A stretch of DNA of 64,000 bases, taken from contig NZ_FOND01000001.1 of assembly GCF_900112815.1 (NCBI RefSeq), positions 280,816 to 344,815 of the forward strand. The letters are read 5' to 3'. A program made the position numbers and the translations under genes. Below the pieces are notes generated by a model, which saw nothing but the letters and a program-made list of their open reading frames with translations, made no database searches and was not told the origin of the DNA. Shown here in pieces: positions 13,087 to 21,670 of the stretch. The stretch is from Blastococcus tunisiensis. Lineage in GTDB: Bacteria > Actinomycetota > Actinomycetes > Mycobacteriales > Geodermatophilaceae. Within the stretch, counting starts at the first letter, position 1, and each line of letters begins with the position of its first letter.

Positions 13087-14172
13087 GTGAGCGGGACGCC
13101 GTGGCCGCTCGTCCCCAGCCTGCTCGCGTTGCTCGGCATGGCCGTCGTCATCGTCGTGGTCGGGGTCCGGCTGACCCGCATCGCGGACACCCTCTCCGAG
13201 CGCACCGGGCTCGGCGACGCCGTGGGGGGTGCCCTCCTGCTGGGCGCGGTGACCTCGCTGCCCGGCAACGTCACCGTGCTGACCGGTGCACTGGAGGGCG
13301 ACCCGGGCTTCGCGCTCGGCAATCCGATCGGCGGCATCGCGCTGCAGACGGTGTGGCTGGCCATCGCCGACCTCGTCTACCGGCGGGCCAATCTCGAGCA
13401 CGCGGCCGCGTCGCTGGAGAACGTGCTGCAGTCGGTGATCCTCTCCGCGATGCTCGCGATCCCGGTCATCGGCTACGCCACCCCCGGGTTGCAGCTGGGC
13501 TGGTTCCACCCGCTCTCGCTGCTCATCCCGATCCTCTACGGCTACGGGCTGCGGCTGCTGCGCAAGATGCGCGAGGAGCCGATGTGGCAGCCCACGAAGA
13601 CCGACCAGACCGCCGACGACGACACCGGCGAGAGCAACGGCAACGGCAACGGGAACGGGAACGGGAACGGGAACCGGAACGCCGAGGACGAGGACCCCTA
13701 CGCCGGGACGTCCACCCGCGGGATGTGGGGGCGGCTGGCCGCACTCGGGCTGGTCGTGGGCGTCGCCGGCTGGATCGTGGGCCGGGCCGGGCTCGGCGTC
13801 GTGGCCGCCACCGGCCTCGACAGCGGGCTGGTCGGCTTCACGCTGACCACCGCCATCAGCTCGCTGCCCGAGCTCGTGGTGCTGATCGCCGCCATCCGCC
13901 TGGGCCAGCTCACCCTCGGCGTCGGCAACATCGTCGGCGGCAACGTCTACGACGTCCTCATGATCACCATCGCCGACCTGGCCTACCTGGACGGTCCGCT
14001 CTACCGGAACGCGGGGCCGACCAGCCTGGTCCTGCTGGGCGGCACCCTGCTGATGACCGCCGTCCTGGCCGGGGGGCTGATCCTCCGCGACCGGAAGTGG
14101 ATCGGGTTCGAGGGCATCTCCATCCCGCTGATCTACCTGGGCACCGTCGCCCTGGTCTTCGCCAGCGGATGA
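13087..14172 (+). CDS. sodium/calcium exchanger family membrane protein (CaCA superfamily)
   Basis: This is a 361-aa integral membrane antiporter with two clusters of about five membrane helices. Each cluster has the alpha-repeat pattern of the CaCA superfamily: GAVTSLPGNVTVLTGAL near 50-70 and TAISSLPELVVLIAAIR near 255-275. The cytoplasmic loop between the halves (about 165-215) contains a (Asn-Gly)n run encoded by tandem aacggg units. The GTG at 13087 has GGAGGA five bases upstream. The transported ion cannot be told from sequence. It ends in a perfect terminator palindrome. Confidence 0.85.
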   Translation: MSGTPWPLVPSLLALLGMAVVIVVVGVRLTRIADTLSERTGLGDAVGGALLLGAVTSLPGNVTVLTGALEGDPGFALGNPIGGIALQTVWLAIADLVYRRANLEHAAASLENVLQSVILSAMLAIPVIGYATPGLQLGWFHPLSLLIPILYGYGLRLLRKMREEPMWQPTKTDQTADDDTGESNGNGNGNGNGNGNRNAEDEDPYAGTSTRGMWGRLAALGLVVGVAGWIVGRAGLGVVAATGLDSGLVGFTLTTAISSLPELVVLIAAIRLGQLTLGVGNIVGGNVYDVLMITIADLAYLDGPLYRNAGPTSLVLLGGTLLMTAVLAGGLILRDRKWIGFEGISIPLIYLGTVALVFASG

Positions 14173-14180
14173 ACGGCGAA

Positions 14181-14210
14181 GGGCCCGGGGAGCAGCTGCT
14201 CCCCGGGCCC
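14181..14210. terminator. perfect palindrome terminator between convergent genes
   Basis: A 15+15 base perfect inverted repeat (GGGCCCGGGGAGCAG and its complement) lies between the exchanger gene and the convergent small membrane protein gene. It is likely bidirectional. Confidence 0.75.
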
Positions 14211-14231
14211 TCGTGCCGTCCGCGCCGTCGC

Positions 14232-14534
14232 TCAGCGCCCGCGGCGGCGGGACTTCTTCACCTCCGACACCAGCAGCGCGATCCCGCCACCGATCAGCAG
14301 CATCCACACGAACCCACCGTCGTCCCAGAACCCCGAGCTCAGGTCGACGCCGGCCATCAGGACGACGGCCAGGGCGATGAACAGGACTCCCGGGATCAGG
14401 GCCCCCAGGTCGACCGATCGCCTGGGGGGCTCGGGGGGATCCTCGGTGGAGTACGGGATCACGGTCTGCCAGTCCCTCAGCTGCTGCTCCTGCCAGGCGG
14501 TCGGGGTCGTGGGGAACTCGCTGTAGTCAGCCAC
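14232..14534 (-). CDS. small membrane protein downstream of the PspC gene
   Basis: This 100-aa protein has an acidic/aromatic N-terminus, two predicted membrane helices (LGALIPGVLFIALAVVLM and GGFVWMLLIGGGIALLVS) and a basic tail KKSRRRGR. No family was recognised. The GTG start at 14534 lies inside the 3' end of the PspC gene (8-base overlap), with GGAGGTG upstream, so the two are translationally coupled. It may be an accessory of the PspC membrane-stress module; that is inference from context only. Confidence 0.7.
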   Translation of the reverse strand: MADYSEFPTTPTAWQEQQLRDWQTVIPYSTEDPPEPPRRSVDLGALIPGVLFIALAVVLMAGVDLSSGFWDDGGFVWMLLIGGGIALLVSEVKKSRRRGR

Positions 14535-15489
14535 GGGACACCTCCACGTCTCCGACCCCGAGGTCGATGGTGAGGACGAACTCTGCCTGGTCGTCGTCGG
14601 TCCACGCCGCCGAGCCGGTGCCCGGCACGAGCCGGCCGTCGTCGGCGTCGTCGCTGCCGAACACCCGGGCGTCCCCGATGCCCTGGTCCAGTCGCACGCT
14701 GACGTCGGCCGACCGAGGCACGATGACGTTCAGGTCCCCGACTCCGTGCTCGATCGTCGTGCGGATCGGCTCGTCCAGGTCGGAGAGGTCCACGTCGCTC
14801 AGGTCGACGGTCATCTCGCCCGCCCCGATCTCGTAGAGCGGGCGGACCTCCGCGGCGGTGGTCGGCCGGTAGCTGCGCTCGCCGACGCCGCCGGAGCCGG
14901 GCACGTCCACCGTCGACACCGTGAGCAGGGCCAGGGAGAGGACGACGCCCAGGGCGACGAGCCCGCCCCGTGCGCTCCGTCGGTTGCTGAAGGCCGTGGC
15001 CACGAGGCCGAGCCCCACCACGGCCAGCAGGGTGCCGAGGACGCCGCGCGGGCCGATGTCCCAGTCGCTGAAGTTCGCGATCATCGCCATCAGCCCGGCC
15101 ACGATCAGCAGTGCGGCGACGGTGATCCGGGGGACCGGCGACCGCGGCCCCGCCGGCGCCTGCACGGTGCCCGGGACGCCGGCAGTGCCCGGGGCGCCCG
15201 CGGCGGCGGGTGGCCCCGCCGGCATGAGCACCCACAGCAGCAGGTAGACGATGACGCCGGTGCCGGCCGCGAGGGTCAGGGCCACGAAGCCGACCCGCCA
15301 GAGCAGGGCGTCGATGCCGGTGTACTCGGCCAGCCCGCCGTTGACCCCGCCGAGGATCTTGTCGGTGCGGCTGCGGCGCAGCTGCGGGCGGACCGGCTGG
15401 GGCCCCTCGGGTGGCGGCGGGGGCCAGGACGGCGGTTCCATCGGCGGCGGCAGGGGAGGCGGTGGTGCCGGGGGCGGTGCGGAGGTCAT
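14527..15489 (-). CDS. PspC domain-containing membrane protein
   Basis: This 320-aa protein has a proline-rich N-terminus (about 1-35), a PspC domain (about 40-105: KILGGVNGGLAEYTGIDALLWRV, then a membrane helix), three further hydrophobic helices, and a C-terminal soluble domain (about 215-320) with repeated beta-strand motifs (GAGEMTVDLS, GVGDLNVIVP, GIGDARVFG, DLGVGDVEVS) typical of toast-rack/LiaF-like domains. It is divergent from a PspC-histidine kinase and its response regulator, so it probably senses or relays envelope stress. ATG 15489 is preferred over an ATG at 15507. Confidence 0.88.
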   Translation of the reverse strand: MTSAPPPAPPPPLPPPMEPPSWPPPPPEGPQPVRPQLRRSRTDKILGGVNGGLAEYTGIDALLWRVGFVALTLAAGTGVIVYLLLWVLMPAGPPAAAGAPGTAGVPGTVQAPAGPRSPVPRITVAALLIVAGLMAMIANFSDWDIGPRGVLGTLLAVVGLGLVATAFSNRRSARGGLVALGVVLSLALLTVSTVDVPGSGGVGERSYRPTTAAEVRPLYEIGAGEMTVDLSDVDLSDLDEPIRTTIEHGVGDLNVIVPRSADVSVRLDQGIGDARVFGSDDADDGRLVPGTGSAAWTDDDQAEFVLTIDLGVGDVEVSRG

Positions 15490-15624
15490 GGCACAGAGCC
15501 TGCCCATCGTCTGCCCGGTAATCCATCAGGGAACGCCCCCATCCGACCCTGGATCGCCCGGGTCTGCTCTTCCAGGGTGATCACCGGTGTCGGTGGGCGG
15601 CCCGACGGTGCGACGATCGAGTAC

Positions 15625-16830
15625 GTGACCACCACTGCGACCGGCTCGCCGCCGGCCACGACGGCCGCGCGGCCGCCGCTGGTGCGCCCGCGGTCCGGTC
15701 GGCTGGTGGCCGGGGTCGCCGCGGGGACCGCCGCGCACCTGCGCCAGGATCCGCTGGTCGTCCGGGTCGCCTTCGTCGTCCTGGCGAGCTTCGGCATCGG
15801 CGTCGTCCTGTACGCGCTGCTGTGGCTGACCATGTCCGTCGCCGCGCCGGGCGAGGACCCGACGCCCGGCGCGGTGCGGCTGGAGCGCCCCACCGGGCGC
15901 CGCCAGCTGGTCGTGCTGGTGATCCTCGGGATCGCCGCGGTCACGGTCCTCGGCCAGCTGGCGAGCCTCAGCAGCAACAGCCTGGCGCTGCCGCTGCTCG
16001 TGGTCGCCGTCGGCATGGCGGTCATCTGGCGCCAGCTCGACACCGACCGGGCGCTGAGCCTCCCGGGGGTCCGGTGGGCCCTGGCCGGAGGTGCCGCGCT
16101 GGCCGCGGGCGGTCTCATCCTGCTGCTGGCCACGACCGGCCAGCTCGCCAACGCCCGCAACGGGTTCGCCGCGACCCTGGTGATCCTCACCGGCGTGGTG
16201 CTGGCGACCGCCCCGATCTGGCGCCGGCTCCTGGCCTCCCGCGCCGAGGAGCGCTCGGCGCGGGTCCGCTCGGAGGAGCGCGCCGCCGTCGCCGCGCACC
16301 TGCACGACTCGGTGCTGCAGACGCTGGCCCTGATCCAGCGGAACGCCGAGGACGCGCAGGCGGTGAGCCGGCTGGCCCGGAGTCAGGAACGGGAACTGCG
16401 CGCCTGGCTGTACGACCCGAAGGTGGTCCGCGAGGGCGGCACCTGGGCCGGCCTGGTGGCCCAGATGGTGGCCGACGTGGAGGCCGACCACGCCTTCCTG
16501 GTCGACCCGGTCGTGGTCGGCGACGCCCCCGTCGACGACGAGCTCGCCGCGCTGGGCGCCGCCACCCGGGAGGCGCTGGTCAACGCGGCCAAGCACTCGG
16601 GCGCGACGGCGGCGGACCTGTACTCCGAGGTCACCCCGGGGCGGGTGTCGGTGTACGTCCGCGACCGGGGGAAGGGGTTCGATCCGCAGGAGGTCCCCGA
16701 CGACCGTCGCGGACTGCGCGACTCGGTCCACGGCCGGCTGGCCCGGCTGGGTGGCACTGCCGTCGTCCGCTCCGCGCACGGCGAGGGAACCGAGGTGGAG
16801 CTGGTGCTCCCGAGAGGAGCGAGCCAGTGA
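15625..16830 (+). CDS. PspC-domain sensor histidine kinase
   Basis: This 401-aa kinase has an N-terminal PspC domain (about 20-75, SGRLVAGVAAGTAAHLRQDPLVVRVAF), four or more further membrane helices to about residue 200, a HisKA_3-like dimerisation helix with the probable phosphorylated H227 in AHLHDSVLQTLALIQ, and a HATPase domain (REALVNAAKHSG, YVRDRGKGFDP). GTG 15625 is chosen because GACGAT lies seven bases upstream. It is coupled to its response regulator by a 3-base overlap. Together with the divergent PspC gene it forms a LiaRS-like envelope-stress system. Confidence 0.9.
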   Translation: MTTTATGSPPATTAARPPLVRPRSGRLVAGVAAGTAAHLRQDPLVVRVAFVVLASFGIGVVLYALLWLTMSVAAPGEDPTPGAVRLERPTGRRQLVVLVILGIAAVTVLGQLASLSSNSLALPLLVVAVGMAVIWRQLDTDRALSLPGVRWALAGGAALAAGGLILLLATTGQLANARNGFAATLVILTGVVLATAPIWRRLLASRAEERSARVRSEERAAVAAHLHDSVLQTLALIQRNAEDAQAVSRLARSQERELRAWLYDPKVVREGGTWAGLVAQMVADVEADHAFLVDPVVVGDAPVDDELAALGAATREALVNAAKHSGATAADLYSEVTPGRVSVYVRDRGKGFDPQEVPDDRRGLRDSVHGRLARLGGTAVVRSAHGEGTEVELVLPRGASQ

Positions 16831-17498
16831 CCGCGCCCATGACCGGCCCCCGGGTCTTCGTCGTCGACGACCACGCGATGGTCCGCGCCGGCGTGCGCGC
16901 CGAGCTGGGGGACGACGTCACGTTCGTCGGTGAGGGCGCCGACGTCGCGTCCGCCGTCGAGGGCATCCGGGCCACCCGGCCCGACGTCGTCCTGCTCGAC
17001 GTGCACATGCCCGGCGGAGGCGGGCGGACGGTGTTGGAGACCCTGCGCGCGGAGCTCCCGGACGTGAAGTGGCTGGCGCTCTCGGTGTCCGACGCCGCGG
17101 AGGACGTGATCGCGGTCATCCGGGCCGGGGCGAGGGGCTACGTCACCAAGACCATCTCGGGGCCGGATCTCCTCGACGCCGTCCGCCGGGTGGCCGACGG
17201 CGACGTCGTCTTCAGCCCGCGGCTGGCCGGGTTCGTGCTCGACGCCTTCTCCGCCGGCGGCCCGGCGGCGCCCGAGCCGGAGGAGGAGGCGACCGATCCG
17301 GGGCTGGACCTGCTGAGCGCCCGCGAGCGGGAGGTCATGCAGCTGCTGGCCCGCGGCTACACCTACCGGGAGATCGGCTCCCGGCTGTTCATCTCGGTCA
17401 AGACCGTGGAGAGCCACGCCTCCAACGTGCTGCGCAAGCTGCAGCTGTCCAACCGCAACGAGCTCACCCGGTGGGCGGCGACCAACCGCCTGCTCTGA
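16827..17498 (+). CDS. LuxR-family response regulator of the PspC kinase
   Basis: The 223-aa protein has a receiver domain with acidic D14-D15, phosphoacceptor D58 (VVLLDVHMPG) and the conserved Lys in GYVTKTI, plus a C-terminal LuxR HTH (LLSAREREVMQLLARGYTYR, ISVKTVESHASNVLRKL). GTG 16827 overlaps the kinase stop codon and has GAGGAG nine bases upstream; ATG 16839 is an alternative. The residues needed for phosphotransfer are intact, unlike the BldM-like regulator at 4.5 kb. Confidence 0.93.
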   Translation: MTAPMTGPRVFVVDDHAMVRAGVRAELGDDVTFVGEGADVASAVEGIRATRPDVVLLDVHMPGGGGRTVLETLRAELPDVKWLALSVSDAAEDVIAVIRAGARGYVTKTISGPDLLDAVRRVADGDVVFSPRLAGFVLDAFSAGGPAAPEPEEEATDPGLDLLSAREREVMQLLARGYTYREIGSRLFISVKTVESHASNVLRKLQLSNRNELTRWAATNRLL

Positions 17499-17586
17499 CG
17501 AGCGCCGCGTCGCGGGTCCCCCCATGATGCTGAGGGCGGACGTGAAGCAGGTCACGTCCCCTCGCTTCCTGAGGAGATGACCGCGG

Positions 17587-18930
17587 ATGCTGCGGACGTT
17601 GTCGCGCCCCCTGGTCGCCGGCGTGGAGAGGTACCTCCCCGGCGCCTTCGTGTTCGCGGTGGTGCTGACCGTGATCGTCGCCGTGCTGGCGCTGATCTTC
17701 GGCGACATCGGCCCGGCGGAACTGACCCGGGCGTGGGGTGACGGGCTGGCCGGGCTGCTGGCGTTCATGACGCAGGTCGCCCTCGTGCTGCTGCTCGGCT
17801 ACACGCTGGCACTGACCCGGCCGGTCAAGGCGGGGCTGCTCCGGATCGCCGACGTGCCCAAGAGCCCCCGCGCCGCGTACGCCTTCGTCGCGTTCGTCTC
17901 GGCCGTCGCCTCGCTGATCAGCTTCGGCCTGGGGCTGGTGGTCGGCGGGGTCATCGCCCTCGAGGTGGGCCGCGCCGCCCGCCGCCGGGGCACGCAGCTG
18001 CACTACCCGCTGCTGGTCGCCAGCGCCTACTCCGGCTTCGCGGTCTGGCACATGGGCTACAGCGCCACCGGCCCGCTGGCCGCCGCCACGCCCGGCAGCT
18101 TCGTCGAGGAGGCCATCGGCCGGACCATCCCGATCAGCGAGACCGTCTACTCGCCGTGGAACCTGATCGCGATCGTGATCGCGGTCGCGGCGATCATCGG
18201 CACCGTCGTGCTCATGGCGCCCAAGGGCACGGACCGGGTCATCGAGCTGCCCGAGCGGATGGGGGAGGAGGAGCCCGACGTCGCGCTGAAGGACCCGGAG
18301 ACCCCGGCCGAGCGCATGGAGGCCTCGCGCGTGGTGACGCTGATCCCGGGCCTGGCGCTGCTCGGGTACCTGGGGGTCTACCTCGCCCAGGAGGGCTTCG
18401 ACCTCACCCTCGACATCGTCAACTGGAGCTTCCTGGCGGCGATCCTGCTGATCGTGCGCAGTCCCGCCGAGCTGGCCGAGCTCGTGGGTGGGGCGGTGCG
18501 CACGGTCGGGGAGGTGCTGCTCCAGTACCCGCTCTACGCCGGCATCATCGGCATGATGACCGCCTCCGGGCTCGCGGCGCAGCTCAGCGGGTGGTTCACC
18601 GACATCGCCAGCCCCGGGACGCTGGGCCTCTTCGCGTTCCTGTCGGCCGGGCTGCTGAACCTGTTCGTGCCCAGCGGCGGCGGCCAGTTCGCCGTCCAGG
18701 CGCCGATCTTCCTGGACGCGGCGGACTCCCTCGGGGTGGATCCGGCGGTCATCACCATGGCGATCGCCTACGGCGACCAGTGGACCAACATGATCCAGCC
18801 GTTCTGGGCGTTGCCGCTGCTCGCCGTCGCCGGGCTCGGGGTGCGCGACATCTTCGGCTTCACCGCGATCACCTGCCTGATCACCGGCATCGTGTTCGGC
18901 GGGACGATGCTGGTCCTCGGGGGCGGGTGA
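17587..18930 (+). CDS. short-chain fatty acid transporter (AtoE family)
   Basis: This 447-aa integral membrane protein has about a dozen helices and the AtoE family pattern throughout (RYLPGAFVFAVVLTVIV at the N-terminus, SAYSGFAVWHMGYSATGPL, LLNLFVPSGGGQFAVQ, AYGDQWTNMIQPFWALPLL). Family members import acetoacetate, butyrate and similar acids. ATG 17587 has GAGGAG about 10 bases upstream. No acetoacetate or butyrate catabolic genes are adjacent, so the substrate is not resolved by context. Confidence 0.9.
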   Translation: MLRTLSRPLVAGVERYLPGAFVFAVVLTVIVAVLALIFGDIGPAELTRAWGDGLAGLLAFMTQVALVLLLGYTLALTRPVKAGLLRIADVPKSPRAAYAFVAFVSAVASLISFGLGLVVGGVIALEVGRAARRRGTQLHYPLLVASAYSGFAVWHMGYSATGPLAAATPGSFVEEAIGRTIPISETVYSPWNLIAIVIAVAAIIGTVVLMAPKGTDRVIELPERMGEEEPDVALKDPETPAERMEASRVVTLIPGLALLGYLGVYLAQEGFDLTLDIVNWSFLAAILLIVRSPAELAELVGGAVRTVGEVLLQYPLYAGIIGMMTASGLAAQLSGWFTDIASPGTLGLFAFLSAGLLNLFVPSGGGQFAVQAPIFLDAADSLGVDPAVITMAIAYGDQWTNMIQPFWALPLLAVAGLGVRDIFGFTAITCLITGIVFGGTMLVLGGG

Positions 18931-18931
18931 C

Positions 18932-19234
18932 CTACTGCTGGGACTCCACCCAGGCGCGGGCCTCGTCGACGACCGGGGCCCGGGCCACGGATCCGCCCAG
19001 CAGGACCCACCCGTTCATCCGCCGGCCCGGCATCGGCTCGAAGGGCTCGGCCTGCCCGGCCGCGACCAGCTCGTCCCGCCGCCCCGCGGGCAGCTTCACG
19101 ACCAGCTGCTCGTGCCAGCGGATGGCGAAGAACCTCCGTCCCGTCCGCAGCCCCCGGCAGCCGAACATCGACCCGGCCGTCACGTCCCCGTCGCAGCTGC
19201 GCTCGACCAGGTCCTCCCACCAGTCCTCAGGCAT
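18932..19234 (-). CDS. TfoX N-terminal-like domain protein
   Basis: This 100-aa single-domain protein (MPEDWWEDLVERSCDG, GSMFGCRGLRTGRRFFAI, GWVLLGG) matches the TfoX/Sxy N-terminal fold, which in proteobacteria regulates competence. Stand-alone actinobacterial members have unknown roles. The gene is tail-to-tail with the AtoE gene, with one base between the stop codons. ATG 19234 has no ribosome site, but CATGCT six bases upstream fits a leaderless start. Confidence 0.75.
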   Translation of the reverse strand: MPEDWWEDLVERSCDGDVTAGSMFGCRGLRTGRRFFAIRWHEQLVVKLPAGRRDELVAAGQAEPFEPMPGRRMNGWVLLGGSVARAPVVDEARAWVESQQ

Positions 19235-19380
19235 GCGCGGAGCATGCCAGCCGAGGGTGACGATCTGTCGTGCCGAGTGGGCCCCGGAGGGGTCCGCGCA
19301 GGGGCGACGCAGCGGCTCAGGTCGGGCGGACGGCATCTGGTCGCGGTGTCGTCCGGAGGACGACAGATCACAGAGACAGA

Positions 19381-20115
19381 TCACATGGTGTGCACGACGT
19401 GGAAGGCCTCGGCCAGCCGGCCCTCGGGCAGGCCGAAGCGCGTCGCCGTCTGCCCCATCCACGCCGTCACGAACTGCTCGAGGTCGGGGTTGTGGCTGAC
19501 CTGGGTCACGTGGCAGCGCAGCGCGGCCAGCTTGCGGTCGAGCACGTCGGTGACGTCGAGCGGATGGTCGGCCCGCGGGCTCGCCCCCAGCCACACCTCG
19601 GACACCGTCCAGGCGTCGAGCCCCTCGTCGGCGAGCAGTTCGGGGAACGCGAACGGATTGCGCGCGTCCGGGTAGACGGCCCGCAGGGTGGCCTCGCCGA
19701 CGGTCATGTGGTCGGGGTGGCTGGCCCCGATCCGGTCCCAGAACCGCTCCGGTGAGCTGGTGAGGACCCGCTGCGGCCGGACCTGCCGGATGACCCGGCT
19801 GATGTCGCGGCGCAGGTCCAGGGTCAGCTCGAGCCGGCCGTCGGGGTAGCCGAGGAAGCGCACGTCGCTCACCCCGACGGTGGCGGCCGCGGCCTGCTGC
19901 TCCGCCCGCCGCAGCACGGGCATCTGCTCCCGCGGGGTCTCGTCGAAGCCGCCGGCGTCGCCGTCGGTCACGATGCAGTAGACGACCTCGGTGCCGGCGG
20001 CGGTCCAGGTCGCGACGGTCCCCGCCGAGCCGAAGTCGACGTCGTCGGGATGGGCGAGGACGCACAGGACGCGTTCGACGTGCTCGGCCGGCGTGCGGGG
20101 GAGGGGGGCGGTCAC
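19381..20115 (-). CDS. PIG-L family deacetylase
   Basis: This 244-aa zinc-dependent N-deacetylase-like protein belongs to the LmbE/MshB superfamily. The metal-binding motif AHPDDVDFGSAGTV lies near residue 21, a second motif SHPDHMTVG near residue 130, and a C-terminal segment contains KLAALRCHVTQV. Actinobacterial members act on mycothiol precursors, mycothiol conjugates or GlcNAc derivatives. The exact substrate is not determined; MshB orthologues are usually longer. The GTG at 20115 follows TAGGCT by seven bases, a leaderless arrangement. Confidence 0.88.
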   Translation of the reverse strand: MTAPLPRTPAEHVERVLCVLAHPDDVDFGSAGTVATWTAAGTEVVYCIVTDGDAGGFDETPREQMPVLRRAEQQAAAATVGVSDVRFLGYPDGRLELTLDLRRDISRVIRQVRPQRVLTSSPERFWDRIGASHPDHMTVGEATLRAVYPDARNPFAFPELLADEGLDAWTVSEVWLGASPRADHPLDVTDVLDRKLAALRCHVTQVSHNPDLEQFVTAWMGQTATRFGLPEGRLAEAFHVVHTM

Positions 20116-20122
20116 CCGCGCG

Positions 20123-20128
20123 AGCCTA
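20123..20128 (-). promoter_or_regulatory. -10 hexamer TAGGCT for the PIG-L gene
   Basis: The hexamer is read on the minus strand and ends seven bases before the GTG at 20115, implying a leaderless mRNA. Confidence 0.55.
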
Positions 20129-20134
20129 GGACAG

Positions 20135-20168
20135 GGACCCTCCTGCCCCCCGCCCCTGCAGGAGGGCC
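20135..20168 (-). terminator. hairpin after the ECF41 sigma gene
   Basis: The arms GGACCCTCCTGC (20135-20146) and GCAGGAGGGCC (20158-20168) pair with one bulged base. They lie immediately past the sigma-factor stop and just before the PIG-L promoter. Confidence 0.65.
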
Positions 20169-20169
20169 G

Positions 20170-21072
20170 TCAGCGCGACCCGATGCCCCGGAGCTTGTCG
20201 GGGTTGCGGACGAGCAGCACCTGCTCGATCCGGCCGTCCTCGCCGAGCACCATGGACATGGACAGGAAGGGTGCACCGCCCGCCCAGGCCACGATGGCCG
20301 GACCGCCGTTGACGTCGGCCACCTCCACCCGGAGGTCGGGGACGGTCAGTCCCTGCGCGGAGACGCCGGCGAGGAAGCGCGCCACCTTCCCGGCGCCGGT
20401 GATCGGCCGCAGGGCCGCCTTGGCCTTGCCGCCCCCGTCGCTGACCAGGACGACGTCGGGCGCCAGCGCCGCCAGCAGAGCGTCCACGTCCCCGCCCGCG
20501 GCGGCGGCGAGGAACCGCTCGGTCACCTCCCGCTGCGCCCGCCGGTCGGCCTCGAACCGGGGACGACGGGCGCGCACGTGCTCGCGGGCGCGGTGCGCCG
20601 TCTGGCGCACGGCGACCTCGGTGCTGCCCAGCGCCGCGGCCACCTCGGCAGCCGGCAGGCCGAACACCTCGCGGAGCACGAACACCGCCCGCTCCGTCGG
20701 GGAGAGGGTCTCCAGGACCACGAGCAGGGCCAGGGACACCTGCTCGCCGACCTCGGCGGCGTCCGGCGGGTCGACCGGCCCCGAGCCGGCGGCGATCAGG
20801 TCCGCGTCGGTCAGCAGCGGTTCCGGCAGCCACGGGCCGACGTAGCTCTCCCGCCGGCTGCGGGCCGACCGCAGCCGGTCCAGGGCGAGCCGGGTGGCGA
20901 TCTGCACCAGGTAGGCGCGCTCGTCGTCGACGCCGCTCCGGTCGGCCGCCGACCACCGCAGCCAGGCGTCCTGGACGACGTCCTCGGCGTCGGCGACGCT
21001 GCTGAGCATCTGGTACGCCACCGCGAAGAGCAGCCGCCGGTGGCGGTCGAAGGGAGCGAGCGCGGAGCTCAC
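20170..21072 (-). CDS. sigJ: ECF41-family RNA polymerase sigma factor (SigJ-like)
   Basis: This 300-aa ECF sigma factor has region 2 (AYQMLSSVADAEDVVQDAWLRW, about 15-75), region 4 (LSPTERAVFVLREVFGLPAAEVA, about 120-175) and a fused C-terminal SnoaL-like domain (about 185-300). It carries all three ECF41 signatures: WLPEPL, DGGGK and NPDKL. In this family the C-terminal extension replaces an anti-sigma factor. The GTG at 21072 overlaps the stop of the upstream carboxymuconolactone-decarboxylase-like gene by four bases, the classical ECF41 partner arrangement. Confidence 0.92.
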   Translation of the reverse strand: MSSALAPFDRHRRLLFAVAYQMLSSVADAEDVVQDAWLRWSAADRSGVDDERAYLVQIATRLALDRLRSARSRRESYVGPWLPEPLLTDADLIAAGSGPVDPPDAAEVGEQVSLALLVVLETLSPTERAVFVLREVFGLPAAEVAAALGSTEVAVRQTAHRAREHVRARRPRFEADRRAQREVTERFLAAAAGGDVDALLAALAPDVVLVSDGGGKAKAALRPITGAGKVARFLAGVSAQGLTVPDLRVEVADVNGGPAIVAWAGGAPFLSMSMVLGEDGRIEQVLLVRNPDKLRGIGSR

Positions 21073-21632
21073 GCCGGGAGCTCGCAACGGTCCTTGAACC
21101 CCTGGCTGGTCAGCCCGAGAGCGCTGTTGAAACGGGACCGGCTGTTCTCCACGGACACCATCATCGTCAGCTCGACCAGCTGGGCGTCGTCCAGCCGGCG
21201 CCGCAGCCGCGCCACCATCTCGTCGGTGACCCCGAGCGGCGTGGTGCTCATCGCCTCGGCGTAGCCCATCACGTCGCGCTCGAGGTCGGAGTAGACGTCG
21301 CTGTCGCGCCAGCGCGGGACGTCGCGGAGCTTGGCCGGGTCGACGCCGTCCTGGGTGCTCACCCAGTAGCCGAAGTCCAGGCACCAGGAACAGCCGATGG
21401 TGGCGGCCGAGGACATGACGGCCAGCGCCTTCAGCGTCGGGTCGAGCCGATCCCACCGGGCCACCGACTGCTCGTGGCGGATGTAGGTGCGCAGCACCCG
21501 GCCGTTGTGCGCGATCGCGGCGGCGGGATCGAGCACCGCGCCGTACGTGCGGCGCGAGTACCACCCGGTGAGCCGGTTCAGCAGCGTGCGCGGGGGGTCG
21601 AGGGGGATGCGGGCGGTGCCGGTCGCGGTCAT
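21069..21632 (-). CDS. carboxymuconolactone decarboxylase/AhpD-like protein (ECF41 partner)
   Basis: This 187-aa AhpD-fold protein has a C-x2-C redox motif (ATIGCSWCLDFGYW) and a following conserved helix typical of carboxymuconolactone decarboxylase and alkylhydroperoxidase-like proteins. ATG 21632 has AGAGGAA about seven bases upstream. It is transcribed first and overlaps the sigma-factor start by four bases. ECF41 sigma factors characteristically control such a gene. A CGTC/TGTCAC promoter lies upstream. The physiological substrate is unknown; a peroxide or disulfide reductase role is possible. Confidence 0.88.
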   Translation of the reverse strand: MTATGTARIPLDPPRTLLNRLTGWYSRRTYGAVLDPAAAIAHNGRVLRTYIRHEQSVARWDRLDPTLKALAVMSSAATIGCSWCLDFGYWVSTQDGVDPAKLRDVPRWRDSDVYSDLERDVMGYAEAMSTTPLGVTDEMVARLRRRLDDAQLVELTMMVSVENSRSRFNSALGLTSQGFKDRCELPA

Positions 21633-21670
21633 GTCGGTTCCTCTGGCGTCGGGGGCGTCGTCGACATGGA

